Translations under genes and position numbers: made by a program | Notes under the pieces: model-generated | The model's input: the letters and a program-made list of their open reading frames with translations, nothing else | The model's database searches: none | Told to the model about the DNA's origin: nothing | Shown here: one piece after another, positions 16,699 through 25,271 of the stretch | Layout: every line of letters starts with the position of its first letter | Position numbering within the stretch: position 1 is the first letter of the stretch | From: JAFAZJ01 sp050183765 | GTDB taxonomy: Bacteria > Pseudomonadota > Alphaproteobacteria > Reyranellales > Reyranellaceae | DNA length: 64,000 nt | Reading direction: 5' to 3' | Assembly: GCA_050183765.1 (NCBI GenBank) | Contig: JBFXAZ010000011.1 | Location: 1-64,000 of the forward strand

Positions 16699-17811
16699 CT
16701 ACCCGGCGGGCGCGATCGATGGCGAAATCACATGATTGTCACGGATTTCGTTGGGCATGGCGGTGATCTCGGCGCGCTGGCGCGGCAGGGCGTGCGGGTA
16801 CTCCGCCTGCAGGAAGGCGATCAGCTTCTCGCGCACCTCGCAGCGCAGGTTGAAGGCGTCGCCGGCGTTGCGCGCGCTGACCAGCGCCCGTAGCTGGACC
16901 ATGCTGGTCGGCAGGTCGGTGACCTGCAGCCCGGCGACCTTGCCGTCCCACAGCTGGCTCTCGCGCGCGATCTCCTCGACCTTCGCCCGCACCCGGTCGA
17001 CGGGCACCGAGTAGTCGACATGGACGAAGACGCTGCCCAGCAGCTCGGGGCTGCCGTAGGTCCAGTTCTGGAACGGCTTCTCGATGAAGTAGGTGAGCGG
17101 CAGGACGATGCGCCGGAGGTCCCAGACGCGGACCACGACATAGGTGCTGGCGATGGTCTCGATCCAGCCCCACTCGTTCTCGACGATCACCGCGTCCTCG
17201 ACGCGGATCGGCTGGGTGATGGCGATCTGGATGCCGGCCAGCAGGTTGCTCAGCACCGGCCGCGCCGCGAAGGCCAGCACCAGGCCGGCGGCGCCGGCGG
17301 AGGCCAGCAGGCTGACGCCGTACTGGCGCACCGAGTCGATGGTCATCAGGGCGGCGGCGACGATGATGATGGTCGCAAGCGTCTTGGCGACGCGCTGCAG
17401 CACCCGCGCCTGCGTCACCTGCTTGCGCACGGTGACGTCGGCGCCCGCGCCGATCGTGTCGGCATGCAGGCGACTGAGGTAGCGCTCGGCGAGGAAGTCG
17501 AGCGTGTTCATCATCGCCCAGCCGATCACCAGCACGAAGGCCACCAGCAGGATCTGCGACAGGACATGGTCGGTCTGGGCGGGAAAGTCGGCCACCGGCA
17601 GCGCCAGGCTCAAGGTCACCAGCAGCACGATGCCGGTGAGCGGCGCGCGGGCGCTCAGCAGCATGGCCTGAAGCGTCGGGCTGACGTGGCCCGCGAGGCG
17701 GATCAGCTGCCGGGTCAGCCAGCGATAGACGAGCAGCACCAGCAGCGCCGGCACGATCAGGATGAGCGTGCTGACGATCCAGGCGGGGATCTCGAGTCCG
17801 AACAGGTTCAT
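16699..17811 (-). CDS. MscS-family mechanosensitive ion channel
   Basis: 370 residues. Four to five membrane helices occupy the first 200 residues. The pore-lining helix with Gly/Ala packing is visible (YGVSLLASAGAAGLVLAFAARPVLSNLLAGIQI, residues about 165-200, quoted here only in part by its features), followed by the beta domain starting TQPIRVEDAVIVENEWG and the alpha/beta C-terminal domain. Opens under membrane tension to release osmolytes during hypo-osmotic shock. The downstream gene is a STAS-like protein on the same strand, 32 bases away. Confidence 0.88.
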   Translation of the reverse strand: MNLFGLEIPAWIVSTLILIVPALLVLLVYRWLTRQLIRLAGHVSPTLQAMLLSARAPLTGIVLLVTLSLALPVADFPAQTDHVLSQILLVAFVLVIGWAMMNTLDFLAERYLSRLHADTIGAGADVTVRKQVTQARVLQRVAKTLATIIIVAAALMTIDSVRQYGVSLLASAGAAGLVLAFAARPVLSNLLAGIQIAITQPIRVEDAVIVENEWGWIETIASTYVVVRVWDLRRIVLPLTYFIEKPFQNWTYGSPELLGSVFVHVDYSVPVDRVRAKVEEIARESQLWDGKVAGLQVTDLPTSMVQLRALVSARNAGDAFNLRCEVREKLIAFLQAEYPHALPRQRAEITAMPNEIRDNHVISPSIAPAG

Positions 17812-17940
17812 ATCGCGATGCCTCCCTGGTGCTGTGACGGTCGAGCCGGCATCGACCGGGAATGTGGCGATGGTTTGGCACGGCCGGCGATCAAGGCCGC
17901 ATTTGATCTATAGTGTCGCCGGCGGCGAGGAGACCCGGCG

Positions 17941-18270
17941 ATGTTCAGCAAGCGTTACATGCAGGCCTACCTGATGCTGGCCGCCATCGGCATGTTCAGC
18001 GTCCTGATCGTGCTGTGGACGGCGCGCACGCCGCACGTGGAGGCGCTGATCGGCGGCGCGGTGGCGGCGCTGGTCATCCCGGTGCCGCTGATCTGGCTGG
18101 TGCGCAAGCTGGGCCTTCCGCTCGGCCAGGCGGTGCACTGCGCGCGCTGCGGCGCCGAGCAGCCGGCTGTGCGCCGGCCGGCGAACTTCCGCCAGGCCAT
18201 GCTCGGCGGCTACACCTGTGCGAAATGCGGCGCCGAGCTCGACGCGCGCGGCCGCGAGCGGGCGTCCTAG
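17941..18270 (+). CDS. membrane protein with C-terminal zinc ribbon
   Basis: 109 residues. Two membrane helices (about residues 9-27 and 36-54) are followed by a cytosolic zinc ribbon formed by CARCGAEQ and CAKCGAEL. This inverts the domain order of the zinc-ribbon membrane protein at 12991. Function unknown. GGCGAGGAGACC upstream includes a plausible ribosome site, which supports the ATG at 17941. Confidence 0.68.
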   Translation: MFSKRYMQAYLMLAAIGMFSVLIVLWTARTPHVEALIGGAVAALVIPVPLIWLVRKLGLPLGQAVHCARCGAEQPAVRRPANFRQAMLGGYTCAKCGAELDARGRERAS

Positions 18271-18350
18271 GGCATCGGGCATCCCGCCGCTGCGCGACGA
18301 GGCGGGCCGTGATAGGGTTCGACGGTTCGGGGGCGGTGGGGGATCGCAAC

Positions 18351-18623
18351 GTGGCCGCGGAATTCTACAGCGCAGCCATCGGCCTCTCGGTGCCGACGGA
18401 AGAGGTCCTCGCGCGCATCGCGTTTCTGGAGGACGAGCTCGCCGGCATGGACGGCGGCGCGGCGCTGGCCGAGATCGAGTTGCGCCGGCGTCCCACCGAT
18501 CCGGCGGCGCGGGCGCGTCTCGAGCTGCTCTACATGATGGCGCGCGACATCAACAAGACGATCGAGCAGCTGCGCCGCGCGCTGCCGGTGGAGATGCGGC
18601 AGATGCGGGTGAAGCGCGTCTAG
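18351..18623 (+). CDS. small helical protein, FLEDEL family
   Basis: 90 residues from GTG 18351, which follows GGGGGA by about ten bases. The blocks IAFLEDELAGMDGG and LELLYMMARDINKTIEQLRR match the protein at 7944, so these are paralogues about 10 kb apart. All-helical, no known domain. The much longer upstream frame overlaps the zinc-ribbon gene and is rejected. Confidence 0.6.
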   Translation: MAAEFYSAAIGLSVPTEEVLARIAFLEDELAGMDGGAALAEIELRRRPTDPAARARLELLYMMARDINKTIEQLRRALPVEMRQMRVKRV

Positions 18624-18657
18624 AGCGGTATCGGTGGACCCTGTTGTCCTGGGCAAT

Positions 18658-19959
18658 TCAGACGACCATCGTCGCCAGCATGCCGACGACCGCGACCGCC
18701 ATCGCGGCGCAGGACAGCCAGCCGAGCCACGCCAGCGGTCCCCTCACGGTAAACGCGCCCATGATCGCGCGGCGGCGGCTCGCCAGCATCAGGATGACCA
18801 TGACCGGCACGGCGACGACGCCGTTGATCACCGCGCTCCAGTACAGCGCCTTGATCGGGTTGATCGGCGTGAAGTAGACGACCATGCCCACCGCGGTGGC
18901 GACGGCGATGGTCGCGTAGAACGCCGTCGCCTCGCTGGGCTCGCGCGCCAGGCCGACGCGCCAGCGCTGCGCTTCGCCCACCGCGTAGGCGGCCGAGCCG
19001 GCCAGCACCGGGATCGCCAGCAGGCCGGTGCCGATGATGCCCAGCGCGAAGACCCACTCGGCATAGGCGCCGGCGACCGGCTTCAGCGCGGCGGCGGCCT
19101 GCGCCGAGCTTTCGATGCTGTCGACCCGGCCGTGCAGCGCCGCGGCCGCGGTGATGAGGATGCACAGGGCGACGGCGTTGGAGAAGCCCATGCCGATGAT
19201 GGTGTCAAGGCGGATGCGATCGAGCGCCGCCGGCGCCTGCGACGGCGCGCGCTTGAGCGGCGCGCGGCGCGGCAGGATGCGGATGTCCTCGGCTTCCTCC
19301 GACGCCTGCCAGAAGAAGAGATAGGGACTGATCGTGGTGCCGAGGATGGCGACGACGGTGGTGATCGTCTCGCGCGACAACGACAGATGCGGCACGACGA
19401 TGCCCGCGAGCGCGGCATGCCAGTCGACCTTGACCATGAACAGCGTCGCGACATAGGCGAAGAGCACGATCGTGAGGTACTTCAGGATCTTCACGTAGCG
19501 CGCGTACTGGACGAAGACTTGCAGGCCGATGCACAGCAGGCCGAAGACCAGCACGTAGACCGTGCCCGAGCCGCCCACCACCATCTTGGTGGCGTCGGCC
19601 ATGGCGCCGAGGTTGGCGCCGATGTTGATGATGTTGGCGACGAGCAGCGGCACGATGAACGCCGGCAGCAGCGCGCGCGGGTAGTGCCGCAAGAGCACGC
19701 CGGCGATGCCGTGGCCGGTGGTGCGGCCGAGCCGGGCGGCGATCATCTGGATCGCCGCCATCAGCGGCCAGGTGAACAGCAGGGTCCAGCCCAGCACGTA
19801 GCCGAACTGCGCGCCGGCCTGGCTGTAGGTGGCGATGCCGCTGGGATCGTCGTCCGACGCGCCGGTGATCAGGCCCGGCCCCAGCACCTTCAACAGACGA
19901 GGCTTGCTGGGGCCTACGGTTTGGCTCGGCTCTTCGCTGTCTTCGATGACATCGCTCAT
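18658..19959 (-). CDS. NRAMP-like divalent metal transporter
   Basis: 433 residues with about eleven membrane helices. The NRAMP helix 1 signature is present as GPGLITGASDDDPSGIATYS. In Mn/Fe NRAMPs the metal-binding segment is usually DPGN, here it is DPSG, and no MPH motif is obvious on helix 6, so the substrate may differ (Mg or Al transporting relatives are known). It takes metal up with protons from the periplasm. The start at 19959 follows a basic, non-conserved leader. It lies 102 bases downstream of the copper ATPase stop on the same strand, perhaps co-transcribed. Confidence 0.85.
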   Translation of the reverse strand: MSDVIEDSEEPSQTVGPSKPRLLKVLGPGLITGASDDDPSGIATYSQAGAQFGYVLGWTLLFTWPLMAAIQMIAARLGRTTGHGIAGVLLRHYPRALLPAFIVPLLVANIINIGANLGAMADATKMVVGGSGTVYVLVFGLLCIGLQVFVQYARYVKILKYLTIVLFAYVATLFMVKVDWHAALAGIVVPHLSLSRETITTVVAILGTTISPYLFFWQASEEAEDIRILPRRAPLKRAPSQAPAALDRIRLDTIIGMGFSNAVALCILITAAAALHGRVDSIESSAQAAAALKPVAGAYAEWVFALGIIGTGLLAIPVLAGSAAYAVGEAQRWRVGLAREPSEATAFYATIAVATAVGMVVYFTPINPIKALYWSAVINGVVAVPVMVILMLASRRRAIMGAFTVRGPLAWLGWLSCAAMAVAVVGMLATMVV

Positions 19960-20061
19960 GGCCCGACGCAAACGCCAAAGGAACCGCGACGTTGCCTGCG
20001 ACGCGCGCAATGACCGAAGGATCAGGCGCGCGTCCGCATCGTGGCGCTCTGTCGCCGCGGT

Positions 20062-22446
20062 TCAGAGACGGACCGTTCGCAGGCGCAGGGCGTTGCCGAT
20101 GACGCTCACCGACGACAGCGACATGGCGGCCGCCGCGATCATCGGCGACAGCAGGATGCCGAAGAACGGATAGAGCAGCCCGGCCGCGATCGGCACGCCG
20201 GCCACGTTGTAGACGAAGGCGAAGACCAGGTTCTGGCGGATGTTGGCCATGGTGGCCTCCGACAGGCGGCGCGCCCGCACGATGCCAGTCAGGTCGCCCT
20301 TCAGCAGGGTGACGCCGGCGCTCTCGATGGCGACATCCGTGCCGGCGCCCATGGCGATGCCGATATCGGCCGCGGCCAGGGCGGGCGCATCGTTGACGCC
20401 GTCGCCGGCCATGGCGACGACGCGGCCCTCGCGCCGCAGCCGCTCGACGACGGCGCGCTTCTGGTCGGGCAGCACGTCGGCTTCCACTTCGGTGATGCCC
20501 AGGCGCGCCGCCACGGCCTCGGCCGTCGTGCGGTTGTCGCCGGTCAGCATCACCACGCGCACACCCTCGTCGCGCAACGCCTTCAGCGCTTCGGGCGTGG
20601 TCGCCTTGAGCGGATCGGCGATCGCGATCAGGCCCTCGACCTGCCCGTCGACGGCGACGGCGACGACCGTTGCACCGCCGCGCCGCTGCGCCTCGGCCCG
20701 CTCGGCGATCGGCGCGACGTCGATGCCTGCGGCCGCCAGGAACGCCGCGTTGCCGATCAGCACGCGATGGCCCTCGACCGTGCCCAGCGCACCCTTGCCG
20801 GTCGGCGAATTGAAATCCGCGACCGAAGGGATGTCGATGCCGCGCGACGCTGCATGGGCGACGATCGCCTGCGCCAGCGGATGCTCCGAGACCTTCTCGA
20901 CCGCGGCAGCCAAGCGCAGCAACTCGGCCTCGGCGCGCGCGCCGACGACGTCGATGGCGACGACCGACGGCTTGCCCTCGGTCAGGGTGCCGGTCTTGTC
21001 GACCACCAGCGTGTCGACCTTCTCCATCCGCTCCAGCGCCTCGGCATTCTTGATCAGCACGCCGAGCCCGGCGCCGCGGCCGACGCCGACCATGATCGAC
21101 ATCGGCGTCGCCAGGCCCAGCGCGCAGGGGCAGGCGATGATCAGCACGGCGACCGCGGCGATCAGCCCGTGCACGAAGCGCGGCTCGGGGCCGAAGATCG
21201 ACCAGGCGGCGAAGGCAAGGAGCGCCGCCGCGACGACCGACGGCACGAACCAGCCGGCGACGAGATCGGCCAGGCGCTGGATCGGCGCGCGCGAGCGCTG
21301 CGCCTCGGCCACCATCTGCACGATGCGCGCCAGCATGGTGTCGCGCCCGACCTTGCGCGCGGCGATGACCAGGGCGCCCGACTGGTTGATGGTGCCGCCG
21401 ATCACCTGGTCGCCGACCTCGCGCGTGCCGGGCATCGACTCGCCGGTCACCATCGACTCGTCGATCGATGAGCGGCCTTCGAGGATCTCGCCGTCGACCG
21501 GCACCTTCTCGCCGGGCCGCACGCGCACCCTGTCGCCGATGGCGATCGTGTCGAGCCCGACTTCCGCCTCGCTGCCGTCGGCGCGGATCAGGCGCGCGGT
21601 CTTGGGCGCGAGGTCGAGCAGGGCGCGGATCGCGCCCGAGGTGCGCTCGCGCGCGCGCAGCTCGAGCACCTGGCCGAGCAGGACCAGCACGGTGATCACC
21701 GCGGCAGCCTCGAAGTACACAGCGACGCCGCCCGTGCTGTCGCGGAAGGCGGCGGGAAACGCCCCGGGCGCCAATGTCGCGACGACGCTGTAGAGCCAGG
21801 CCACGCCGGTGCCGATGGCGATCAAGGTGAACATGTTGAGATTGCGCGTGCGCAGCGACAGCCATCCGCGCACGAAGAACGGCCAGCCGGCCCACAGCAC
21901 GACCGGGGTGGCGAGCGCGAACTGGATCCAGATGGATACGGATGGCGGCACCAGATGGTGCAGCGCCGGCACCAGATGCCCGCCCATCTCGAGCGCGAAC
22001 ACCGGCGCGGCGAGCGCAAGCGCGATCCAGAAGCGCCGCGTCATGTCGAGCAGCTCGTGATTGGGTCCGCTGTCGGCCGTGACGACCTCCGGCTCGAGCG
22101 CCATGCCGCAGATCGGGCACGAGCCCGGTCCGACCTGGCGGATCTCGGGATGCATCGGGCAGGTGAAAATCGTGCCTTCGGGGATGGGAGCGGCGGGCTG
22201 GGCCGGGGCGGGAGACAGGTAGCGCTGCGGGTCGGCTTCGAACTTGGTGCGGCAGCCGGCGCAGCAGAAGCAGTAGGTCGCACCGCCATGCTCGGCGAGG
22301 TGCTTCGCCGTCGCCGGATCGACCGTCATGCCGCACACCGGATCCTTGACGCGCGCACCCTCGGCCGGCGGTTTCGCCGAACAGCATCCGTGGCCATGGG
22401 CATGCGTCGCATGCCGCCCGTCGTGGGTCATCTGGTCGTGGGCCAT
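20062..22446 (-). CDS. copper-exporting P1B-type ATPase
   Basis: 794 residues. A His-rich N-terminus (HATHAHGHGCC) is followed by a YHS-type domain (VKDPVCGMTVDPATA) and a heavy-metal-binding zinc-ribbon-like domain (CPMHPEI, then CPICGM). The ATPase core has TGES, the CPC membrane motif (ACPCALGLA), the phosphorylation motif DKTGTLTEG, HP motif (SEHPLAQ) and GDGVNDAP. Exports Cu(I) or Ag(I) from cytosol to periplasm. The ATG at 22446 lies directly beside two CsoR-like palindromes, divergent from the csoR-type gene. Confidence 0.92.
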   Translation of the reverse strand: MAHDQMTHDGRHATHAHGHGCCSAKPPAEGARVKDPVCGMTVDPATAKHLAEHGGATYCFCCAGCRTKFEADPQRYLSPAPAQPAAPIPEGTIFTCPMHPEIRQVGPGSCPICGMALEPEVVTADSGPNHELLDMTRRFWIALALAAPVFALEMGGHLVPALHHLVPPSVSIWIQFALATPVVLWAGWPFFVRGWLSLRTRNLNMFTLIAIGTGVAWLYSVVATLAPGAFPAAFRDSTGGVAVYFEAAAVITVLVLLGQVLELRARERTSGAIRALLDLAPKTARLIRADGSEAEVGLDTIAIGDRVRVRPGEKVPVDGEILEGRSSIDESMVTGESMPGTREVGDQVIGGTINQSGALVIAARKVGRDTMLARIVQMVAEAQRSRAPIQRLADLVAGWFVPSVVAAALLAFAAWSIFGPEPRFVHGLIAAVAVLIIACPCALGLATPMSIMVGVGRGAGLGVLIKNAEALERMEKVDTLVVDKTGTLTEGKPSVVAIDVVGARAEAELLRLAAAVEKVSEHPLAQAIVAHAASRGIDIPSVADFNSPTGKGALGTVEGHRVLIGNAAFLAAAGIDVAPIAERAEAQRRGGATVVAVAVDGQVEGLIAIADPLKATTPEALKALRDEGVRVVMLTGDNRTTAEAVAARLGITEVEADVLPDQKRAVVERLRREGRVVAMAGDGVNDAPALAAADIGIAMGAGTDVAIESAGVTLLKGDLTGIVRARRLSEATMANIRQNLVFAFVYNVAGVPIAAGLLYPFFGILLSPMIAAAAMSLSSVSVIGNALRLRTVRL

Positions 22447-22465
22447 CACACTACTCCTGCGCGGA

Positions 22466-22516
22466 TACCCCATGGGGGTTCCCGCCGGGTTGTCAAATAT
22501 ACCCCCAGGAGGTATA
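22466..22516. promoter_or_regulatory. paired CsoR-type operators
   Basis: TACCCCATGGGGGT (22466-22479) and TATACCCCCAGGAGGTATA (22498-22516) are G-tract palindromes of the CsoR/RcnR operator type. They lie in the 78-base gap between the divergent ATPase and regulator starts; the second ends 8 bases before the regulator ATG. Copper binding to the regulator should release both promoters. Confidence 0.75.
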
Positions 22517-22524
22517 TTGCAAGC

Positions 22525-22800
22525 ATGCAGCCGGCTACCAAGACCTCCTGCCTGAAACGCCTCAATCGCATCGAGGGCCAGGTGCGCGGTGTCGCACGCA
22601 TGGTCGAGGACGACCGCTACTGCATCGACGTCATGACGCAGATCTCGGCGATCCAGGCGGCGCTCAAGCGCGTCGCCGACGAGGTGCTGCAGGACCACGT
22701 CGGCCATTGCGTCGAGCACGCCATCGCATCGGGCGACAAGGCCGGCCAGCGCCAGAAGATCGCCGAGCTGATGGACGTGCTCGGTCGCCTGAAGACCTGA
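22525..22800 (+). CDS. CsoR-type copper-sensing repressor
   Basis: 91 residues, the usual size for the CsoR/RcnR/FrmR family. All-helical; the DNA-binding stretch LKRLNRIEGQVRGVARMVED is typical. The Cu(I) ligands of CsoR are present as Cys in DRYCIDVM, then His and Cys in DHVGHCVEHA, which favours copper over nickel or formaldehyde. It should repress the divergent ATPase gene and itself until copper binds. The start is fixed by the intergenic palindromes. Confidence 0.88.
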   Translation: MQPATKTSCLKRLNRIEGQVRGVARMVEDDRYCIDVMTQISAIQAALKRVADEVLQDHVGHCVEHAIASGDKAGQRQKIAELMDVLGRLKT

Positions 22801-22807
22801 GCTGGCG

Positions 22808-23305
22808 CTATCGGCTGGCGGTGGAGGCGGCCGGCAGGTCGGGTGCACCCTGCGGCACCGGGTTGCGCGACAGATCGTCGATCAGGCTTTTCATTTCGCC
22901 GATCTCGCGGACCTGTGCCTCGATGATGCCGTCAGCCAGCTTGCGCACGCGCGGATCGCGGATATGGGCGCGCTCGCTGGTCATGATGGCGATCGAGTGG
23001 TGCGGGATCATCGCCTTCATGTAGGAGACGTCGCCGACCGTCTCCTGGCTGCGCACCAGCCAGAGCGACGCGGCGAAGGCGGCGACGGCGGCTGCGACGA
23101 TGGCGATGTTCGCCCGGCGATTCCTGTACATCCCCCACATGAAACCGAGCATGACCACGGTCATGGTCGCGCCCATCACCACCGCCATCCACGCGCGCGT
23201 CTGGCTGAACAGCGCATGATCGAGGGCGTAGGTGTTGAGGTACATCAGCCCGAACATCACCACGGTCGACGTGGCGATCATCGCGCCGAATCGTGCATAG
23301 GACAT
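22808..23305 (-). CDS. DUF305 membrane protein, copper-linked
   Basis: 165 residues. Three membrane helices come first (about residues 5-27, 38-58, 68-85). The DUF305 signature follows as SYMKAMIPHHSIAIMTSERA and later IIEAQVREIGEMKSLI. The His and Met residues of this motif are thought to bind copper in related proteins. It is the last gene of the leftward copper run, 88 bases past the CusF-like gene. It ends only 8 bases from the regulator stop (convergent). Confidence 0.82.
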   Translation of the reverse strand: MSYARFGAMIATSTVVMFGLMYLNTYALDHALFSQTRAWMAVVMGATMTVVMLGFMWGMYRNRRANIAIVAAAVAAFAASLWLVRSQETVGDVSYMKAMIPHHSIAIMTSERAHIRDPRVRKLADGIIEAQVREIGEMKSLIDDLSRNPVPQGAPDLPAASTASR

Positions 23306-23392
23306 GGGGCGCTCCCGAATCGGTCCGCAACCTTGGAAACACGGCGGGATGCCGCCGGTTCCGCTGCTGCGCGGGAGGTCCGCCCGCGCCCG

Positions 23393-23689
23393 CTACGGCG
23401 CCTTGCGCAGCCTGGTGATCGTGATCTGCCCGTTGACGCGCTCGGCCTCGAAGACGACGCGATCGCCGGGCTTCACCGCCTTGAGCATCGCGGGATCGCC
23501 GGCACGGAACACCATGGTCATGGCCTCCATGTCGAGGTTCTTGATCGGCCCGTGCTTGAGCGTGATCTTGCCCTGGGCAGTGTCGATCTTGGTCACCTGC
23601 CCGTTGACCGGCGCCGCCTGGGCGAGCGCGAGCGTGGAGGCGAAGCTGAGCGCGGCGGCGAGAATGAACTTGCGCATTGGTTTGCTCAT
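23393..23689 (-). CDS. CusF-like periplasmic copper-binding protein
   Basis: 98 residues with a signal peptide (cleavage near LALAQA). The mature part is the small CusF beta barrel; the ligand loop reads LKHGPIKNLDMEAMTMVF, with His and two Met in the positions used by E. coli CusF. The stacking Trp of CusF is replaced by Met. It would chaperone Cu(I) in the periplasm for efflux or oxidation. It lies 82 bases downstream of the multicopper oxidase gene. Confidence 0.82.
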   Translation of the reverse strand: MSKPMRKFILAAALSFASTLALAQAAPVNGQVTKIDTAQGKITLKHGPIKNLDMEAMTMVFRAGDPAMLKAVKPGDRVVFEAERVNGQITITRLRKAP

Positions 23690-23771
23690 TCAGCGGTGAT
23701 GGCTTCAGGTTTCGTGTCGTGAGCGCCGCAGGCGCGGGGTGCGTCCGCCGCCACCTGTGCGATCGTCGCGT

Positions 23772-25148
23772 TCAGTGCTTGTGGCCCTGCGGCTTCACCG
23801 CGCGTAGCGGCGTCGGTGTCGTCGGCGCGGGTGTCGGCGCGCGCGGTGCCGCGGCATCGGGGCCGGTCCATTCCCAGGCGACCGTGCCGGCGGGGTGCTT
23901 GTAGTGGCCGGGATCGGCGTAGTCGTCGGCGGCCAGCCCTTCGCGCACCTTCACGACCGAGAACATGCCGCCCATCTCGACCGGCCCGAACTGGCCGAAG
24001 CCGGTCATCATCGGCAGCGTGTTGTCGGGCAGCGGCATCTCCATCTCGCCCATGTCGGCCATGCCCGCCGTGCCCATCGCCATGTAGTCGGGCACCATCA
24101 GCCGCATCTTCCTGGCGAAGTCGCGCTTGTCGACGCCGATATAGGTCTTCACGTCGTGACCCATGGCGTTCATCGTGTGGTGCGACTTGTGGCAGTGGAT
24201 CGCCCAGTCGCCCGGCTCGGTGGCGACGAACTCGTAGGCGCGCATCGCGCCCACCGGGATGTCGATGGTGACCTCCGGCCAGCGCGCCTCGGGCCGCACC
24301 CAGCCGCCGTCGGTGCAGGTGACCTCGAAATCGTAGCCGTGCATGTGCATCGGATGGTTGGTCATGGTGAGGTTGCCGACGCGCACGCGCACGCGGTCGC
24401 CTTTTCGCACCACCAGCGGATCGATGCCGGGGAATACCCGGCTGTTCCAGGCCCACAGGTTGAAGTCGAGCATGGTGTTGACCTGCGGCACGTAACCGCC
24501 GGGACGGATGTCGAAGGCGTTGAGCAGGAAGACGAAGTCGCGATCGACGCGGTGCAGCGCCGGATCGCGCGGATGGACGACGAAGAAGCCCATCATGCCC
24601 ATCGCCATCTGCACCATCTCGTCGGCGTGCGGGTGGTACATGAAGGTGCCGCTCTTCTTCAGCTCGAACTCGTAGACGAAGGTCTTGCCCGGCTTGATGT
24701 GCGGCTGCGTCAGGCCGCCGACGCCGTCCATGCCGTTGGGCAGGACCATGCCGTGCCAGTGAACGGTGGTGTGCTCGGGCAGCCGGTTGGTGACGAAGAT
24801 GCGCACCTTGTCGCCCTCGACCGCTTCGATGGTCGGGCCCGGGCTCTGGCCGTTGTAGCCCCACAGATGCGCCGACATGCCCGGCGCCATCTCGCGCACG
24901 ACGGGCTCGGCGACGAGATGGAATTCCTTCCAGCCGTCCTTCATGCGCCAGGGCAGGGTCCAGCCGTTGAGCGTCACCACGGGCTGGTAGTCGGGACCGG
25001 TGCCGGGACGCAGCGGCGGACGCATCTTCGCATCGCCGACGACCGGCGCCTCGGGGATCGCCTGGGCCTGCACGCGGCCGCTCACCGCGCCGGCGCCGAG
25101 CAGCGCCAGGCCGGACGCAGTCATCACATCGCGACGGGATAGGGTCAT
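23772..25148 (-). CDS. periplasmic multicopper oxidase
   Basis: 458 residues. A twin-arginine signal (SRRDVMTASGLALLGAG) implies export of a folded, metallated enzyme. The four copper-ligand clusters are visible: HWHG, HPHAD, HPMHMHG and HCHKSHH. Met-rich stretches (MVQMAMGMMG, MGTAGMADMGEMEMP) are typical of enzymes that oxidise Cu(I) to less toxic Cu(II). It lies 123 bases downstream of a TolC-like gene across an inverted-repeat element. The start at 25148 follows from the twin-arginine signal. Confidence 0.88.
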   Translation of the reverse strand: MTLSRRDVMTASGLALLGAGAVSGRVQAQAIPEAPVVGDAKMRPPLRPGTGPDYQPVVTLNGWTLPWRMKDGWKEFHLVAEPVVREMAPGMSAHLWGYNGQSPGPTIEAVEGDKVRIFVTNRLPEHTTVHWHGMVLPNGMDGVGGLTQPHIKPGKTFVYEFELKKSGTFMYHPHADEMVQMAMGMMGFFVVHPRDPALHRVDRDFVFLLNAFDIRPGGYVPQVNTMLDFNLWAWNSRVFPGIDPLVVRKGDRVRVRVGNLTMTNHPMHMHGYDFEVTCTDGGWVRPEARWPEVTIDIPVGAMRAYEFVATEPGDWAIHCHKSHHTMNAMGHDVKTYIGVDKRDFARKMRLMVPDYMAMGTAGMADMGEMEMPLPDNTLPMMTGFGQFGPVEMGGMFSVVKVREGLAADDYADPGHYKHPAGTVAWEWTGPDAAAPRAPTPAPTTPTPLRAVKPQGHKH

Positions 25149-25162
25149 GGTCTTTCTCCTTG

Positions 25163-25267
25163 TCGTCGTCCTGAGCGAAGCGAAGGACCTTGCGGTGGTG
25201 CCGTCGACCACAACGCCGGTGAATGATCGCGATACCGCGAGGTTCTTCGCTGCGCTCGGAACGACAG
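25163..25267. repeat. inverted-repeat element, family B copy 2
   Basis: Left arm GTCGTCCTGAGCGAAGCGAA and right arm TTCTTCGCTGCGCTCGGAAC flank about 50 bases. It sits inside the copper gene run, between the TolC-like gene and the multicopper oxidase, where it may attenuate transcription. Confidence 0.8.
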
Positions 25268-25271
25268 GTCT

